Assembly: GCF_023518235.1 (NCBI RefSeq)
Contig: NZ_CP090423.1
Location: 1,240,001 to 1,304,000 of the forward strand
Direction: 5' to 3'
DNA length: 64,000 bases
DNA from: Stenotrophomonas maltophilia
GTDB taxonomy: Bacteria; Pseudomonadota; Gammaproteobacteria; Xanthomonadales; Xanthomonadaceae
Shown here: positions 50,786-60,231 of the stretch, piece by piece
Layout: every line of letters begins with the position of its first letter
How positions within the stretch are numbered: position 1 is the first letter of the stretch
The notes under the pieces: generated by a model
Told to the model about the DNA's origin: nothing
The model's database searches: none
What the model saw: the letters and a program-made list of their open reading frames with translations, nothing else
Program-made: the position numbers and the translations under genes

Positions 50786-52297
50786 TTACTGCTCCGGACG
50801 CATGTACGGGAACAGCAGTACGTCGCGGATCGAACTGCTCCCGGTCAGCAGCATCACCAGGCGGTCCACGCCGATGCCCAGGCCGCCGGTCGGGGCCATG
50901 CCGTACTCCAGCGCACGGATGTAGTCGGCATCGTAGTGCATCGCCTCGTCGTCACCGCCTTCCTTCGCGGCCACCTGGGCCTGGAAACGCTGGGCCTGGT
51001 CTTCCGGGTCGTTCAGCTCGGAGAAGCCATTGGCCAGCTCCTTGCCGTTGACGAACAGCTCGAAGCGGTCGGTATAACCCGGGTCATTGTCGTTGGCGCG
51101 GGCCAGCGGCGAGACCTCGACCGGGTGATCGGTGATGAAGGTCGGCTGGATCAGGGTGTGCTCGACGGTGGCTTCGAAGATCTCCAGCAGCAGCTTGCCC
51201 CAGCCGTAGGACGGCTTGACGCGGATCTTCAAGCGCTCGCAATGGCGCAGCAGCGCCTCGCGGTCGGTGCAGTCGGCGGCGGAAATTTCCGGATTGTGGT
51301 GGCGTACCGCCTCGTCCATGCGCCAGCGACGGAACGCCGGGCCCAGGTCGATCTTCGCACCGTCCCATTCCACTTCGGTACCACCGTTGACGGTCTGCGC
51401 CACATCGCGGATGACGCCCTCGGTCAGGTCCATGATCTCGTTGTACGTGGCATAGGCCTCGTACAGCTCCATCATGGTGAATTCCGGGTTGTGGCGGGTG
51501 CTGACACCTTCATTGCGGAAGTTGCGGTTGATCTCGTACACCCGCTCCAGGCCACCCACGGTCAGGCGCTTGAGGTACAGCTCCGGCGCCACGCGCAGGT
51601 ACAGGTCCAGGTCCAGCGCGTTGTGGTGGGTGGTGAACGGCTTGGCCGCCGCGCCGCCGGGGATGTAATGCATCATCGGCGTTTCGACTTCCAGGAAGTC
51701 GCGGTTGTCCAGCCACGCGCGCATGGCGCGGATGATCTTGGAGCGCTTGATGAAGACCGCGCGCGATTCCGGGGTCACGATCAGGTCGACGTAACGCTGG
51801 CGGTAACGCTGCTCGACGTCGGCCAGGCCGTGCCACTTGTCCGGCAGCGGACGCAGCGACTTGGTCAGCAGGCGGATCGACTCGGCCTTCACCGACAGCT
51901 CGCCGGTCTTGGTGCGGGTCAGGCCACCTTCGACGGCGATGATGTCGCCCACGTCCCAGCCCTTGAAGGCGGTGTAGGCATCGCCCAGCACCGCACCCTG
52001 CAGGAACAGCTGGATGCGGCCGGACTCGTCCTGGATCTGCGCGAAGCTGGCCTTGCCCATGATGCGCTTGGCCATCAGGCGGCCGGCCATCTTCACCTGG
52101 CGACCGTTGCCTTCCAGCGCCTCGGCGGTCCACTGTTCGGCATCGGCGAATTCTTCCTGCAGGCGACCGGCGAAGTCCTGGCGACGGAAGTCGTTCGGGT
52201 ACGCGATGCCCTGCCCACGCAGCGCTTTGAGTTTCTCACGGCGCTCGGCGATCAACTTGTTTTCGTCGACGGGGGGGGTATCGGTAGCTTCGCTCAT
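50786..52297 (-). CDS. lysS: LysS, lysyl-tRNA synthetase (class II)
   Basis: A 503-residue synthetase that charges tRNA-Lys. The anticodon-binding OB domain ([29 protein letters not shown]) is followed by the class II catalytic domain with motif 1 around [18 protein letters not shown], motif 2 at [27 protein letters not shown], and motif 3 at [16 protein letters not shown] use the ATG at 52297, which begins the conserved [14 protein letters not shown]; frames further upstream cross a GC-rich leader. In Xanthomonas a lysU gene likewise adjoins rpfG. Confidence 0.96.
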   Translation of the reverse strand: MSEATDTPPVDENKLIAERREKLKALRGQGIAYPNDFRRQDFAGRLQEEFADAEQWTAEALEGNGRQVKMAGRLMAKRIMGKASFAQIQDESGRIQLFLQGAVLGDAYTAFKGWDVGDIIAVEGGLTRTKTGELSVKAESIRLLTKSLRPLPDKWHGLADVEQRYRQRYVDLIVTPESRAVFIKRSKIIRAMRAWLDNRDFLEVETPMMHYIPGGAAAKPFTTHHNALDLDLYLRVAPELYLKRLTVGGLERVYEINRNFRNEGVSTRHNPEFTMMELYEAYATYNEIMDLTEGVIRDVAQTVNGGTEVEWDGAKIDLGPAFRRWRMDEAVRHHNPEISAADCTDREALLRHCERLKIRVKPSYGWGKLLLEIFEATVEHTLIQPTFITDHPVEVSPLARANDNDPGYTDRFELFVNGKELANGFSELNDPEDQAQRFQAQVAAKEGGDDEAMHYDADYIRALEYGMAPTGGLGIGVDRLVMLLTGSSSIRDVLLFPYMRPEQ

Positions 52298-52404
52298 GGA
52301 TCTGCGGGAATCGTATAGTGAGGGGGGATGCTGCGCCCGGCACAGCCGGTTGCCCAGCATACCAAAACCGCCCTGCCCCGGCCCCGGGCCGGGCCCGCCG
52401 CCCG

Positions 52405-52457
52405 GTAGGCGCCAACCTTGGCTGGCGCTCTGCCTGTCGACCAAGGTCGACACCTAC
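52405..52457. repeat. SMAG repeat pair upstream of lysS
   Basis: GTAGGCGCCAACCTTGGCTGGCGC and TGTCGACCAAGGTCGACACCTAC face each other with GTAG boxes outward. Confidence 0.88.
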
Positions 52458-52477
52458 CAGGCCGCGCGGGGTCGGTA

Positions 52478-54118
52478 TCATCCGTTTCCGGGGAAGGCCT
52501 GCCGCAGTTCGTCCACCAGCACCCGCTGGTTCTCCGAATAGTCGATCGGCACCGACACCAGGTGCACCCCACCCTCGTTGAACGCCGCCTCCAGCGTCGG
52601 GATGAACTGCTCGATGGCGGTCACCTCATGCCCCTTGCAGCCATAGGCCTGCGCATACTTCACGAAATCGGGATTGCTGAAGGTCATGCCGTAATCGGTG
52701 AAGCCGTCCACCGCCTGCTTCCAGCGGATCATCCCATAGGCGCCGTCGTTGAGGATCAGCACCACCAGGTTCAGGCCGAGCCGGCGCGCGGTTTCCAGCT
52801 CCTGGCTGTTCATCATGAAACCGCCGTCGCCGCACACCGCCAGCACCCGACGCTGCGGGTACAGGATCGAGGCCATGATCGCCGACGGCAGGCCCGCGCC
52901 CATCGTCGCCAGCGCATTGTCCAGCAGCAGCGTGTTGGCCACCTGGGTGCGGTAGTTGCGCGCAAACCAGATCTTGTACATGCCGTTGTCCAGCGCCACG
53001 ATGCCGTCCGGCGGCATCACCTGGCGCACGTCGTGCACCAGCCGCTGCGGGGTGAAACCGGCCTCCTCGGCACGGTCGGCCAGGTGCTCCAGGATCGTCG
53101 TGCGCAGCGGCAGCAGCGCATCGGCGTTCGGCACCGCCCCTTCGATGCGATCGGCCAGCTGGGTCAGCGAACGGCCGATATCGCCGATCACCTCCACCTG
53201 CGGGAAGTACACCTGCTCCACCGCCGCCTGCGAATAGCCGATATGGATCACCGTCGGGCCACCGGGGCGCATCACGAACGGCGGCTTCTCGGTCACCTCA
53301 TGGCCGATGGTCACGATCACGTCTGCCTGGTCGATGGCCATGTGCACGTAATCGCGCTCGGTCAGCGCGGCGGTGCCCATGTACAGACCCGACCCACCCG
53401 CCACCGCGCCCTTGCCCATCTGTGTGGTGAAGAACGGAATGCCGGCGCGCAATACGAACGCCGACAGCGCCTCGCTGGACTGCGGCCGCGAGGCGGCCGA
53501 GGCGATCATCAGCAGCGGCCGCTTGGCAGTGCGGATGATCTGCGCCGCGCGATCCAGCGCCTCCGGGCTGGCAATCGGCCGATCCACCGCATGCGGCGGA
53601 ATCAGTGCCACACCCTCCACCTCATCGGCGGCGATGTCTTCGGGCAGCTCCAGCAGCACCGGGCCGGGGCGCTCTTCCTGGGCGACGCGGAAGGCCTCGC
53701 GCACGATGGTGGGGATGGTGCGCGCCGAGACGATCTGCCGTGCCTGCTTGGTCAGCGGCTTCATCGTGCTGACGATGTCCACGATCTGGAAGCGCGCCTG
53801 CTTGCTGGCGACGATGCCTTTCTGCCCGGTGATCATGATCACCGGCCATGCACCGAGCAGCGCGTAGGCCGCGCCGGTGGTGAAGTTGAGCGCGCCCGGA
53901 CCGAGCGTGGCCAGGCATACGCCGGGCTTGCCGGTCAGCCGGCCATAGGTGGCGGCCATGAACACCGCCGCCTGCTCGTGGCGGGTGATGACCAGCTCGA
54001 TGCTGGAATGGCGCAGGGACTCGACCACGTCGAGGTTCTCCTCGCCGGGGATGCCGAAAATACGCTCGACGCCTTCGTTCTCAAGCGCGGCGACGAGCAG
54101 GTCTGAACCCTTGGACAT
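52478..54118 (-). CDS. ThDP-dependent acetolactate-synthase-like enzyme
   Basis: A 546-residue thiamine-diphosphate enzyme of the acetolactate synthase / 2-oxoacid decarboxylase family. The catalytic Glu is in ITRHEQAAVFMAATYGR, and the ThDP/metal motif is GDGGFMMNSQELETARRLG through LILNDGAYGMIRW. No small regulatory subunit gene follows, unlike ilvBN/ilvIH, so a catabolic or decarboxylase role is likelier. It starts at 54118, 65 bp after an aldehyde dehydrogenase gene on the same strand, which suggests that an aldehyde product is oxidised by the partner. The substrate is not shown by the sequence. Confidence 0.87.
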   Translation of the reverse strand: MSKGSDLLVAALENEGVERIFGIPGEENLDVVESLRHSSIELVITRHEQAAVFMAATYGRLTGKPGVCLATLGPGALNFTTGAAYALLGAWPVIMITGQKGIVASKQARFQIVDIVSTMKPLTKQARQIVSARTIPTIVREAFRVAQEERPGPVLLELPEDIAADEVEGVALIPPHAVDRPIASPEALDRAAQIIRTAKRPLLMIASAASRPQSSEALSAFVLRAGIPFFTTQMGKGAVAGGSGLYMGTAALTERDYVHMAIDQADVIVTIGHEVTEKPPFVMRPGGPTVIHIGYSQAAVEQVYFPQVEVIGDIGRSLTQLADRIEGAVPNADALLPLRTTILEHLADRAEEAGFTPQRLVHDVRQVMPPDGIVALDNGMYKIWFARNYRTQVANTLLLDNALATMGAGLPSAIMASILYPQRRVLAVCGDGGFMMNSQELETARRLGLNLVVLILNDGAYGMIRWKQAVDGFTDYGMTFSNPDFVKYAQAYGCKGHEVTAIEQFIPTLEAAFNEGGVHLVSVPIDYSENQRVLVDELRQAFPGNG

Positions 54119-54183
54119 GGGAATGCCGTCCTTTTTTCGCTGGACTGATGGTGGATCGTTGCAGGAAGGATGAAAGGCGCGCG

Positions 54184-55569
54184 TCAACGCTTGTCGAACC
54201 ACACCGTCTGCGCGTTGACGAATTCGCGGGTGCCGAAGTGCGACAGTTCGCGACCGAAACCGCTCTTCTTCACCCCGCCGATCGGCACGCGCGGGTCGGA
54301 GGCGGAGAAGCCGTTGACGAACACGCCGCCGGTCTGCAGCCGACGCGCCAGCTGCATAGCGCGGGCCCGATCGCCGCTCCACAGGTTGCCACTGAGGCCG
54401 AACTCGCTCTGGTTGGCCAGTTCCACCGCGTGGTCGGCGTCGCGGGCGCGGGTGATCGAGGCCACCGGACCGAAGGTTTCCGTGTCGAAGGCCTGCATGC
54501 CCGGCTCCACCCCGGCCAGCACGGTGGGCGCATAGAACGCGCCCGGCCGGTCCAGCTGATGACCGCCGACCAGCAGCTGCGCACCGGCGTCCACCGAGGC
54601 GCGCACCTGCGCATCGAGCTGTTCGAGCAGGTCCTGGCGTGCCATCGGACCGATGCGGTTATCCGGGTCGCGGCCGTCGCCGATGGTCAGCGCCTGCACC
54701 TTCTGGCAGAACTGCGCCACGAACCGGTCGTAGACCGCGTCTTCGACGATGATGCGCTTGCCGGCAATGCAGACCTGCCCGGTGTTCTGGAAGCGCGAAG
54801 CCACGGCCGCATCGACCGCGGCATCCAGGTCGGCATCGGCCAGCACGATGAACGGATCCGAGCCACCCAGCTCCAGCACCACCTTCTTCAGCGCCTGCCC
54901 GGCCTGCGCGGCAATGCTGCGGCCGGCGGCCACACTGCCGGTCAGGGTCACCGCCGCGATGCGGTCATCGGCGATCGCGCGGCTGGTGCCCTCGCGGCTG
55001 ATGTTGGCGGCGATGAAGGTGCCCTCCGGCAGCCCGGCATCACGCCAGGCGGCATCGAGCAGCTGCGCGGTGCCGACGATGTTCTCGGCCGGCTTGAGCA
55101 GGAAGCCGTTGCCGCCCATCAGGATCGGCACCGCCGCGCGCATCACCTGCCAGTACGGGAAATTCCACGGCATGATGCCCAGCACCACGCCCAGCGGCAG
55201 GTAGGACACGTAGGCCTTGTCGTCGGGCACCTGGGTCGGCTCGTCGCGCAGGAATGCCGCGCCGTGGTCGGCGTACCAGTCGCACAGCACGGCGCACTTC
55301 TCGATCTCGGCCAGCGCTTCGGCCTGGACCTTGCCCATTTCGGCGGTGGCCAGCGCGGCCAGTTTCTCGCGGTCACGACGCAGCACGGCCGCCATCGCGC
55401 GCAGCACGCCTGCCCTCTGCTCAAGGCTCCGGCCGCTCCAGGCGGCAAACCCGGCCTGGCCGCGAGCGAGCAGCGTTTCCAGTTCGGCGTCGGAGGCGAA
55501 GGGATGGCTGGCGATCTGCTGGCCGGTGGCCGGATCGCGGGAAATGGCGGTGCTGGGCGCAGCGGACAT
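54184..55569 (-). CDS. NAD(P)-dependent aldehyde dehydrogenase, succinate-semialdehyde type
   Basis: A 461-residue aldehyde dehydrogenase close to the Sad/GabD group. The Asn/Trp segment is IMPWNFPYWQVMRAAVPILM, the catalytic Glu is in VVLELGGSDPFIVLADADLDAA and the Cys in FQNTGQVCIAGKRIIV. The end GGVKKSGFGRELSHFGTREFVNAQTVW is typical of succinate-semialdehyde dehydrogenases. AGGAG precedes the ATG at 55569. It forms an operon with the ThDP enzyme. A repeat-rich gap of about 600 bp lies upstream. Confidence 0.89.
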   Translation of the reverse strand: MSAAPSTAISRDPATGQQIASHPFASDAELETLLARGQAGFAAWSGRSLEQRAGVLRAMAAVLRRDREKLAALATAEMGKVQAEALAEIEKCAVLCDWYADHGAAFLRDEPTQVPDDKAYVSYLPLGVVLGIMPWNFPYWQVMRAAVPILMGGNGFLLKPAENIVGTAQLLDAAWRDAGLPEGTFIAANISREGTSRAIADDRIAAVTLTGSVAAGRSIAAQAGQALKKVVLELGGSDPFIVLADADLDAAVDAAVASRFQNTGQVCIAGKRIIVEDAVYDRFVAQFCQKVQALTIGDGRDPDNRIGPMARQDLLEQLDAQVRASVDAGAQLLVGGHQLDRPGAFYAPTVLAGVEPGMQAFDTETFGPVASITRARDADHAVELANQSEFGLSGNLWSGDRARAMQLARRLQTGGVFVNGFSASDPRVPIGGVKKSGFGRELSHFGTREFVNAQTVWFDKR

Positions 55570-55705
55570 GCAGGTCTCCTGGTGTCTCGACAACGGGCGG
55601 TTGCCCGTCTCCTGCACAGGAATGTGGACCTGTTCGATGGCAGCAACAAGGCGTCTGCTTATCCTGTGACCTGCACTTACCTGCCTGAATGGGGTTGGGT
55701 TCCCG

Positions 55706-55878
55706 GCAGGGCTGCGCCCTGCACCCGCCGAAGCCAGAGCAACGTCAACGTCAACCGCAGAAGCTGGTTTCCTGTGGGACGGGGGATGGGTCCGGTGGCA
55801 GGGGACGCCGTAAACCCGTCCATGGGGGCTTGGTCGCGGCATCCATGCCGCTCACACCCCTGCCACCGGACCCGCCCC
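55706..55878. repeat. Composite long inverted repeat, copy C
   Basis: From left: a small CAGGGCTGCGCCCTG hairpin (from about 55707), a GCAACGTCAACGTCAAC tract (about 55739-55755), and the nested inverted repeat 55782-55878, with outer arms around GGTCCGGTGGCAGGGG and CCCCTGCCACCGGACC. Inside lie the conserved strand ACGCCGTAAACCCGTCC and an inner hairpin GCGGCATCCATGCCGC. The same module order is seen at copy D, mirrored. Confidence 0.85.
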
Positions 55879-55947
55879 ACCTTCGACAGTTTCCCGCGAT
55901 CTGTTGGAATGGATCCCACTTCAGATGAATTTCGATATCTGACAGAT

Positions 55948-55971
55948 GTGTCGACCAAGGTCGACACCTAC
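55948..55971. repeat. SMAG single hairpin
   Basis: GTGTCGACCAAGGTCGACACCTAC, between the two long inverted repeats. Confidence 0.85.
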
Positions 55972-55996
55972 CAACAGCCGCGCGAAATCTGTCTGA

Positions 55997-56170
55997 GGCG
56001 GGGCGGTGTGGGTTGGCAGGACACGCCGTAAACCCGTCCCTGGGGGCTCGATGGCGCCATCCATGGCGCCAACGGTCCTGCCAACCCACACCGCCCCGCC
56101 ATGCCACGAATTCCCAGCTTTTGACGTTGCCGTTGCATTGGGCAGGTGCAGGGCTGCAAGCCCTGCCGGA
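55997..56170. repeat. Composite long inverted repeat, copy D
   Basis: Outer arms 55997-56021 and 56076-56100 are perfect 25-base complements. The conserved strand ACGCCGTAAACCCGTCC and an inner hairpin GGCGCCATCCATGGCGCC lie inside. To the right come GACGTTGCCGTTGC (56122-56136) and a GCAGGGCTGCAAGCCCTGC hairpin (about 56146-56165), mirroring copy C. Confidence 0.85.
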
Positions 56171-56178
56171 CAAACCCC

Positions 56179-56961
56179 CTACTTCCGCGGCAGGTAGGTC
56201 ACCAGTGACAGGTCGTGCCGGCTCTCCGGCACCAGCGCCACGTACTGCAGGTCCAGCACCCCGCGCGTGGGGTGGTTCAGCTTCTTCGCTCCCTCGTCGA
56301 AGCGACGCACGTCGTGCTCCGGCCACCACTGGCGGAATTCCTCGCTGTGCGCGGCGATGTCCTCGGCCAGCGCCAGGAACGGCGCCTTGTCCGGCGCCTG
56401 CGCCATCGCTGCACGGAAACCGGCCAGCAGCCCGCGGGTCATTTCTTCCCAGTTGAGGATCAGGGTGCGGTACGGCGGGTACAGGAACATCAGCCGCAGC
56501 GTGTTGCGCTCGTGCGGCGCCAGCTGGCTGTAGTCCACGAACAACTCGGCGATGGCCGGGTTCCAGGCCAGGATGTCAAAACGGGTGTTGCGCACGTAGG
56601 CCGGGATCGGCTGCATCGCTTCCACCAGCTGGCGCAGGCCGTCGGTCACGCTCTCGTCCGGCGATTCCAGCGGCACGCCGTAACCGGACAGCGCAAAGGC
56701 ATAGGCGCGCTCGTCATCGCTCAGCCTCAGCACCTTGGCCAGGCGCTCGAGCACTTCCGGCGAGGCGCGCACTTCACGGCCCTGCTCGATCCAGGTGTAC
56801 CAGCTGACGCTGACGCCGATGGCCAGCGCGACTTCCTCGCGCTTCAGCCCCGGGGTACGCCGGCGCCCGGCCGGAAGGCCGAGCGTGGCGGGGTCGACAC
56901 GGGCGCGGCAGGCCTTGAGGAAGCCGCCCAGTTCCTTGCGTTCACCTTCACTGCGCATCAT
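56179..56961 (-). CDS. XRE-family regulator with MmyB-like ligand domain
   Basis: A 260-residue transcription factor. The N-terminal helix-turn-helix (RRTPGLKREEVALAIGVSVSWYTWIEQGR, about residues 34-62) is followed by an MmyB-like ligand-binding domain of PAS type (IPAYVRNTRFDILAWNPAIAELFVDY, RNTLRLMFLYPPYRTLILNWEEMT, HPTRGVLDLQYVALVPE). Such proteins often control a neighbouring oxidoreductase gene and may bind fatty acids. No divergent oxidoreductase is next to it here; the aldehyde dehydrogenase operon across the repeats is the nearest candidate target. Two adjacent ATGs at the start are both possible. Confidence 0.88.
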   Translation of the reverse strand: MMRSEGERKELGGFLKACRARVDPATLGLPAGRRRTPGLKREEVALAIGVSVSWYTWIEQGREVRASPEVLERLAKVLRLSDDERAYAFALSGYGVPLESPDESVTDGLRQLVEAMQPIPAYVRNTRFDILAWNPAIAELFVDYSQLAPHERNTLRLMFLYPPYRTLILNWEEMTRGLLAGFRAAMAQAPDKAPFLALAEDIAAHSEEFRQWWPEHDVRRFDEGAKKLNHPTRGVLDLQYVALVPESRHDLSLVTYLPRK

Positions 56962-56980
56962 CGCTACCGCCGCACGTGTT

Positions 56981-57047
56981 GTAGCGTCGAGCCACGCTCG
57001 ACGGATCTGCTACCCGCAAAAGCCAGCCAAGCATGGCTCGGCTCTAC
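56981..57047. repeat. SMAG repeat pair between the XRE regulator and prfB
   Basis: GTAGCGTCGAGCCACGCTCGACG and, inverted, AGCCAAGCATGGCTCGGCTCTAC. Confidence 0.85.
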
Positions 57048-57113
57048 AGAAAGCCGGATCAGCCACCCTCGGCGTTGCGCACGAGGGTGATGATATCCGC
57101 GCAGGCGCGCCGA

Positions 57114-58239
57114 TCAGGCATCGAGGCGCTTGGAGCCCACGGCCAGGCCCGCCTTCAGGCTGGCCTCGACGAACTCGTCCAGGTCACCGTCGAGCACCTT
57201 CTGCGTGTCCGAACGTTCGATGCCGGTGCGCAGGTCCTTGATGCGGCTCTGGTCGAGCACGTAGTTGCGGATCTGGCTGCCCCAGCCGATGTCGGACTTG
57301 GTGGCTTCCACCGCATCCTTTTCGGCGTTGCGCTTCTGGATCTCCAGCTCGTACAGCTTGGCGGCCAGCATCTTCATCGCGTTGTCGCGGTTCTGGTGCT
57401 GGCTGCGGCCGGTCTGGCAGGCCACAACGATGTTGGTCGGGATGTGGGTGATACGCACCGCCGACTCGGTCTTGTTCACGTGCTGGCCACCGGCACCGGA
57501 GGAACGGTACACGTCGGTGCGCAGGTCGGCCGGGTTGATGGTGATATCGATGTTGTCATCGATTTCCGGCGACACGAACACCGAGGTGAAGCTGGTGTGG
57601 CGGCGGTTGTCCGAGTCGAACGGCGACTTGCGCACCAGGCGGTGCACGCCGGTCTCGGTCTTCAGCCAGCCATAGGCGTAATCGCCTTCCACGCGCAGCG
57701 TGGCCGACTTGATGCCGGCGACATCGCCACCGGACACTTCCATCAGCTCGGTCTTCCAACCGCGCGATTCGCACCAGCGCAGGTACATGCGCAGCAGGAT
57801 TTCGGCCCAGTCCTGGGCTTCGGTGCCACCGGCACCGGCCTGGATGTCGACGAATGCGGCGGCGTTGTCCATTTCGCCGGAGAACATCCGCTGGAACTCC
57901 AGCTTCTCCACGTGCGCCTGGTGCTTGTCCAGGTCGGCGACCACCGCCAGCGCGGTCTCTTCGTCCTGCTCGGACTCGGCCAGCTCCAGCAGCTCGGTCG
58001 CATCGGTCAGGCCGTCGAGCACCGACGCGATGCCGCCCACGGTCTTCTCCAGGCTCGAGCGCTCGCGCCCCAGGTTCTGCGCGTACTCGGCGTTGTTCCA
58101 GACGTCGGGGCTTTCCAGCTCCCGCGTTACTTCTTCAAGACGCTCTTTCTTGGCGTCGTAGTCAAAGATACCCCCGGAGCGACAGCACGCGATCGGTCAG
58201 ATCGGTGATGCGCTGGCGGACAGGATTCAATTCGATCAT
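57114..58239 (-). CDS. prfB: PrfB, peptide chain release factor 2 (programmed frameshift)
   Basis: Release factor 2 ends translation at UGA and UAA. The gene is in two frames. Codons from the ATG at 58239 ([18 protein letters not shown] through LRGYL) run into an in-frame TGA at 58164-58162. Skipping one base there joins them to the main frame ([16 protein letters not shown] onward), which runs to 57114. The full product is about 374 residues. The GGQ loop is [17 protein letters not shown], and the stop-codon-reading tripeptide SPF is in [12 protein letters not shown]. Annotation as a shorter protein from 58040 would miss the N-terminal domain. Confidence 0.96.
58161..58178 (-). promoter_or_regulatory. 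prfB programmed +1 frameshift site
   Basis: On the minus strand GGGGGTATCTTTGAC: an internal Shine-Dalgarno-like GGGGG, the slippery CTT codon and the TGA stop followed by C, essentially the E. coli prfB site. Low RF2 makes ribosomes pause at TGA and shift. Confidence 0.96.
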
Positions 58240-58421
58240 GTCGGCGGTTATGCAATCAAAAGATGACTGCCAATGATACCGCAGCCGCCCTGCCCCGGCG
58301 AGGCACGCCGGCGCGGCCGGGCCGACCGCTGGACACGGGCCGGCACGATGCCGGTAGACTTCCCGACCGCCGCGGGAACAGGGGCCACGCGGTCATTCCC
58401 AACCCAAGGAGCACCAATTCA

Positions 58422-59162
58422 ATGACGATCATGCGTTCCACCCTGTGCCTGGCCGCCTGCCTGCTGGCCGCCAACGCCTCGGCCATCGACCTGAAGGGCC
58501 TGACCAGCACCGGCCTGAAGGCCGGCAAGGCGCTGACCCTGTCCGACGCGGAAGTCTCGGCCGCCGCCGACCAGGCCTGTGCCTACATGGACAAGGACAA
58601 CCAGGTGGTCACCGGCAACGATCCCTACGCCCAGCGCCTGGCCAAGATCACCCAGGGCCTGTCCAACGAGGACGGCCTGAACCTGAACTTCAAGGTCTAC
58701 CGCACCGCCGACGTCAACGCCTGGGCCATGGCCAACGGCTGCGTCCGGGTCTACACCGGCCTGATGGACATGGCCAGCGACGACGAAGTGCGTGGCGTGA
58801 TCGGCCACGAAATCGGCCACGTGAAGCTCGGCCACAGCAAGACCAAGATGCGTACCGCCCTGCTCGCCTCGGCTGGCCGTGAAGGCCTGGCGGCCTCGGG
58901 CAACGGCAACCTGACCCAGCTCAGCCAGGGCCAGCTCGGCGAGCTGGCCGAAGGCTTCATCAACGCGCAGTTCTCGCAGAAGGAAGAGAGCGCGGCCGAT
59001 GAGTACGGCTACCAGTTCATGAAGCGCCACAGCTACGACCCGGCCGCCCTGGCCAGCATGTTCCGCAAGCTGTCCAGCGACGGTGGCCTGATGTCCTCGC
59101 ACCCGGGCTCGGAAGCCCGCGCCGCGCGCATCGACGCGATGATCAAGAAGGACAAGAAGTAA
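58422..59162 (+). CDS. M48-family metalloprotease, exported
   Basis: A 246-residue zinc metalloprotease with a signal peptide (STLCLAACLLAANASA). The zinc motif HEIGH is in VRGVIGHEIGHVKLGHSK, and the third ligand Glu is in SQKEESAADEYGYQF. The family includes periplasmic quality-control proteases such as LoiP/YcaL and BepA. It has no TPR extension, so it is LoiP-like in size. AAGGAG lies ten bases before the ATG at 58422; an ATG three codons on is also possible. It diverges from prfB. Confidence 0.9.
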   Translation: MTIMRSTLCLAACLLAANASAIDLKGLTSTGLKAGKALTLSDAEVSAAADQACAYMDKDNQVVTGNDPYAQRLAKITQGLSNEDGLNLNFKVYRTADVNAWAMANGCVRVYTGLMDMASDDEVRGVIGHEIGHVKLGHSKTKMRTALLASAGREGLAASGNGNLTQLSQGQLGELAEGFINAQFSQKEESAADEYGYQFMKRHSYDPAALASMFRKLSSDGGLMSSHPGSEARAARIDAMIKKDKK

Positions 59163-59169
59163 TCCCTGC

Positions 59170-59195
59170 GCGGGCGGGCCGACCGGTCCGCCCGC
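59170..59195. terminator. Hairpin between convergent M48 and LytTR genes
   Basis: GCGGGCGG and its complement CCGCCCGC around GCCGACCGGT, filling the gap between the two stop codons. There is no T run, so Rho-independent termination is uncertain. Confidence 0.5.
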
Positions 59196-60068
59196 TCAGC
59201 CCCCCGCCAGGGCCTGGCGCAGCAGGGGCAGCTGTCGCCTACTGCACGGCACTTTGACGCCATCTGCCATGTGAAGCAGGGCTTCGCCCCCGTCCAGCGG
59301 CTCGATGGAGCGCAGCTGGTCGCGGTTGATCAGCCAGCTGCGGTGCGGCCGCAGGAACAGCGCCGGGTCCAGCCGCTGCTCCAGCACCGCCATGGTGATC
59401 CGCAGCGGGTAGTCATGCCCGCGCACACGCAGGTTCACGTAATTGCCTGCGGCCTGGGCGTATTCCACATCCCCGGTGGCGACCAGGAACTCCTTGCCCA
59501 GCTTGCGCACCAGGAAATGCTGCGGACGCTCGACCGGCTCCACCGGCGGGCCCACATCGGGCTCGGCCAGCAGGCTCGCCTCACCCTGCCGGCGCCGGCC
59601 GAACCAGCTGGCGAAGTGCTCCAGTGCCACGAACAGCGCGAACGTGCGCACATCCTTCAGGTATTCGTAGGCAAGACGCTCCAACCAGCCGGCATCATCC
59701 TGGTAACGGTAGCCCAGCGCCGCATAGGCCAGATGCCGCACCAGCATCATGCCCACCACGTGCAGCAGCGACCAACCGACGCTGGCCAGCAGATACATCG
59801 GCAAACGCCGCGTCCAGGTATCGGCATGCAGCGGCCAGCGCTCGCAACCCCACCACAGCAGCGGCAGGGTCAACAGGACCATGCTGAGGCTGCTGAATTC
59901 CCAGATCATGGGCTCCCACAGCCCCAGATCGGCCCCCCGGCGCGCAGCGTCCATCACCTCGACCAGCGCATTGGTCACTGCCGAGGCCGAGAGGATCGCG
60001 GCCCACAGCAGCAGGCGGGTGGACGTGCGCCAGCGCGTAGGACGGCCTGGGGCCATTGCAACTTCCAT
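59196..60068 (-). CDS. Membrane-anchored LytTR-domain regulator
   Basis: About 290 residues: four likely membrane helices in the first 150 (LLLWAAILSASAVTNALV, FSSLSMVLLTLPLLWWG, LPMYLLASVGWSLLHVVGMML, and a weaker fourth), then a C-terminal LytTR DNA-binding domain (FLVRKLGKEFLVATGDVEYAQAAGNYVNLRV, LRITMAVLEQRLDPALFLRPHRSWLINRDQLRSIEP). There is no receiver domain, so the signal probably comes through the membrane part. I suggest the ATG at 60068, but ATGs at 60119 and 60140 are open alternatives, none with an ideal ribosome site. It diverges from the acyltransferase gene 163 bp away, a likely target. Confidence 0.82.
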   Translation of the reverse strand: MEVAMAPGRPTRWRTSTRLLLWAAILSASAVTNALVEVMDAARRGADLGLWEPMIWEFSSLSMVLLTLPLLWWGCERWPLHADTWTRRLPMYLLASVGWSLLHVVGMMLVRHLAYAALGYRYQDDAGWLERLAYEYLKDVRTFALFVALEHFASWFGRRRQGEASLLAEPDVGPPVEPVERPQHFLVRKLGKEFLVATGDVEYAQAAGNYVNLRVRGHDYPLRITMAVLEQRLDPALFLRPHRSWLINRDQLRSIEPLDGGEALLHMADGVKVPCSRRQLPLLRQALAGG

Positions 60069-60231
60069 GGTGTAGTGGCTCTCCAGCCTGCCTGAAGGGA
60101 CCGAGGGTAGCCGCTCCATTGGTCCCATCACGCCCGCCATTGGTCACTGCACGCGCCCCGGCAGGCCCCTGGCGATGGTCCGGGCCACCGGCGAGGGCGA
60201 GATTGGCGCCACCTCCCGGCCTGGCCCGACC

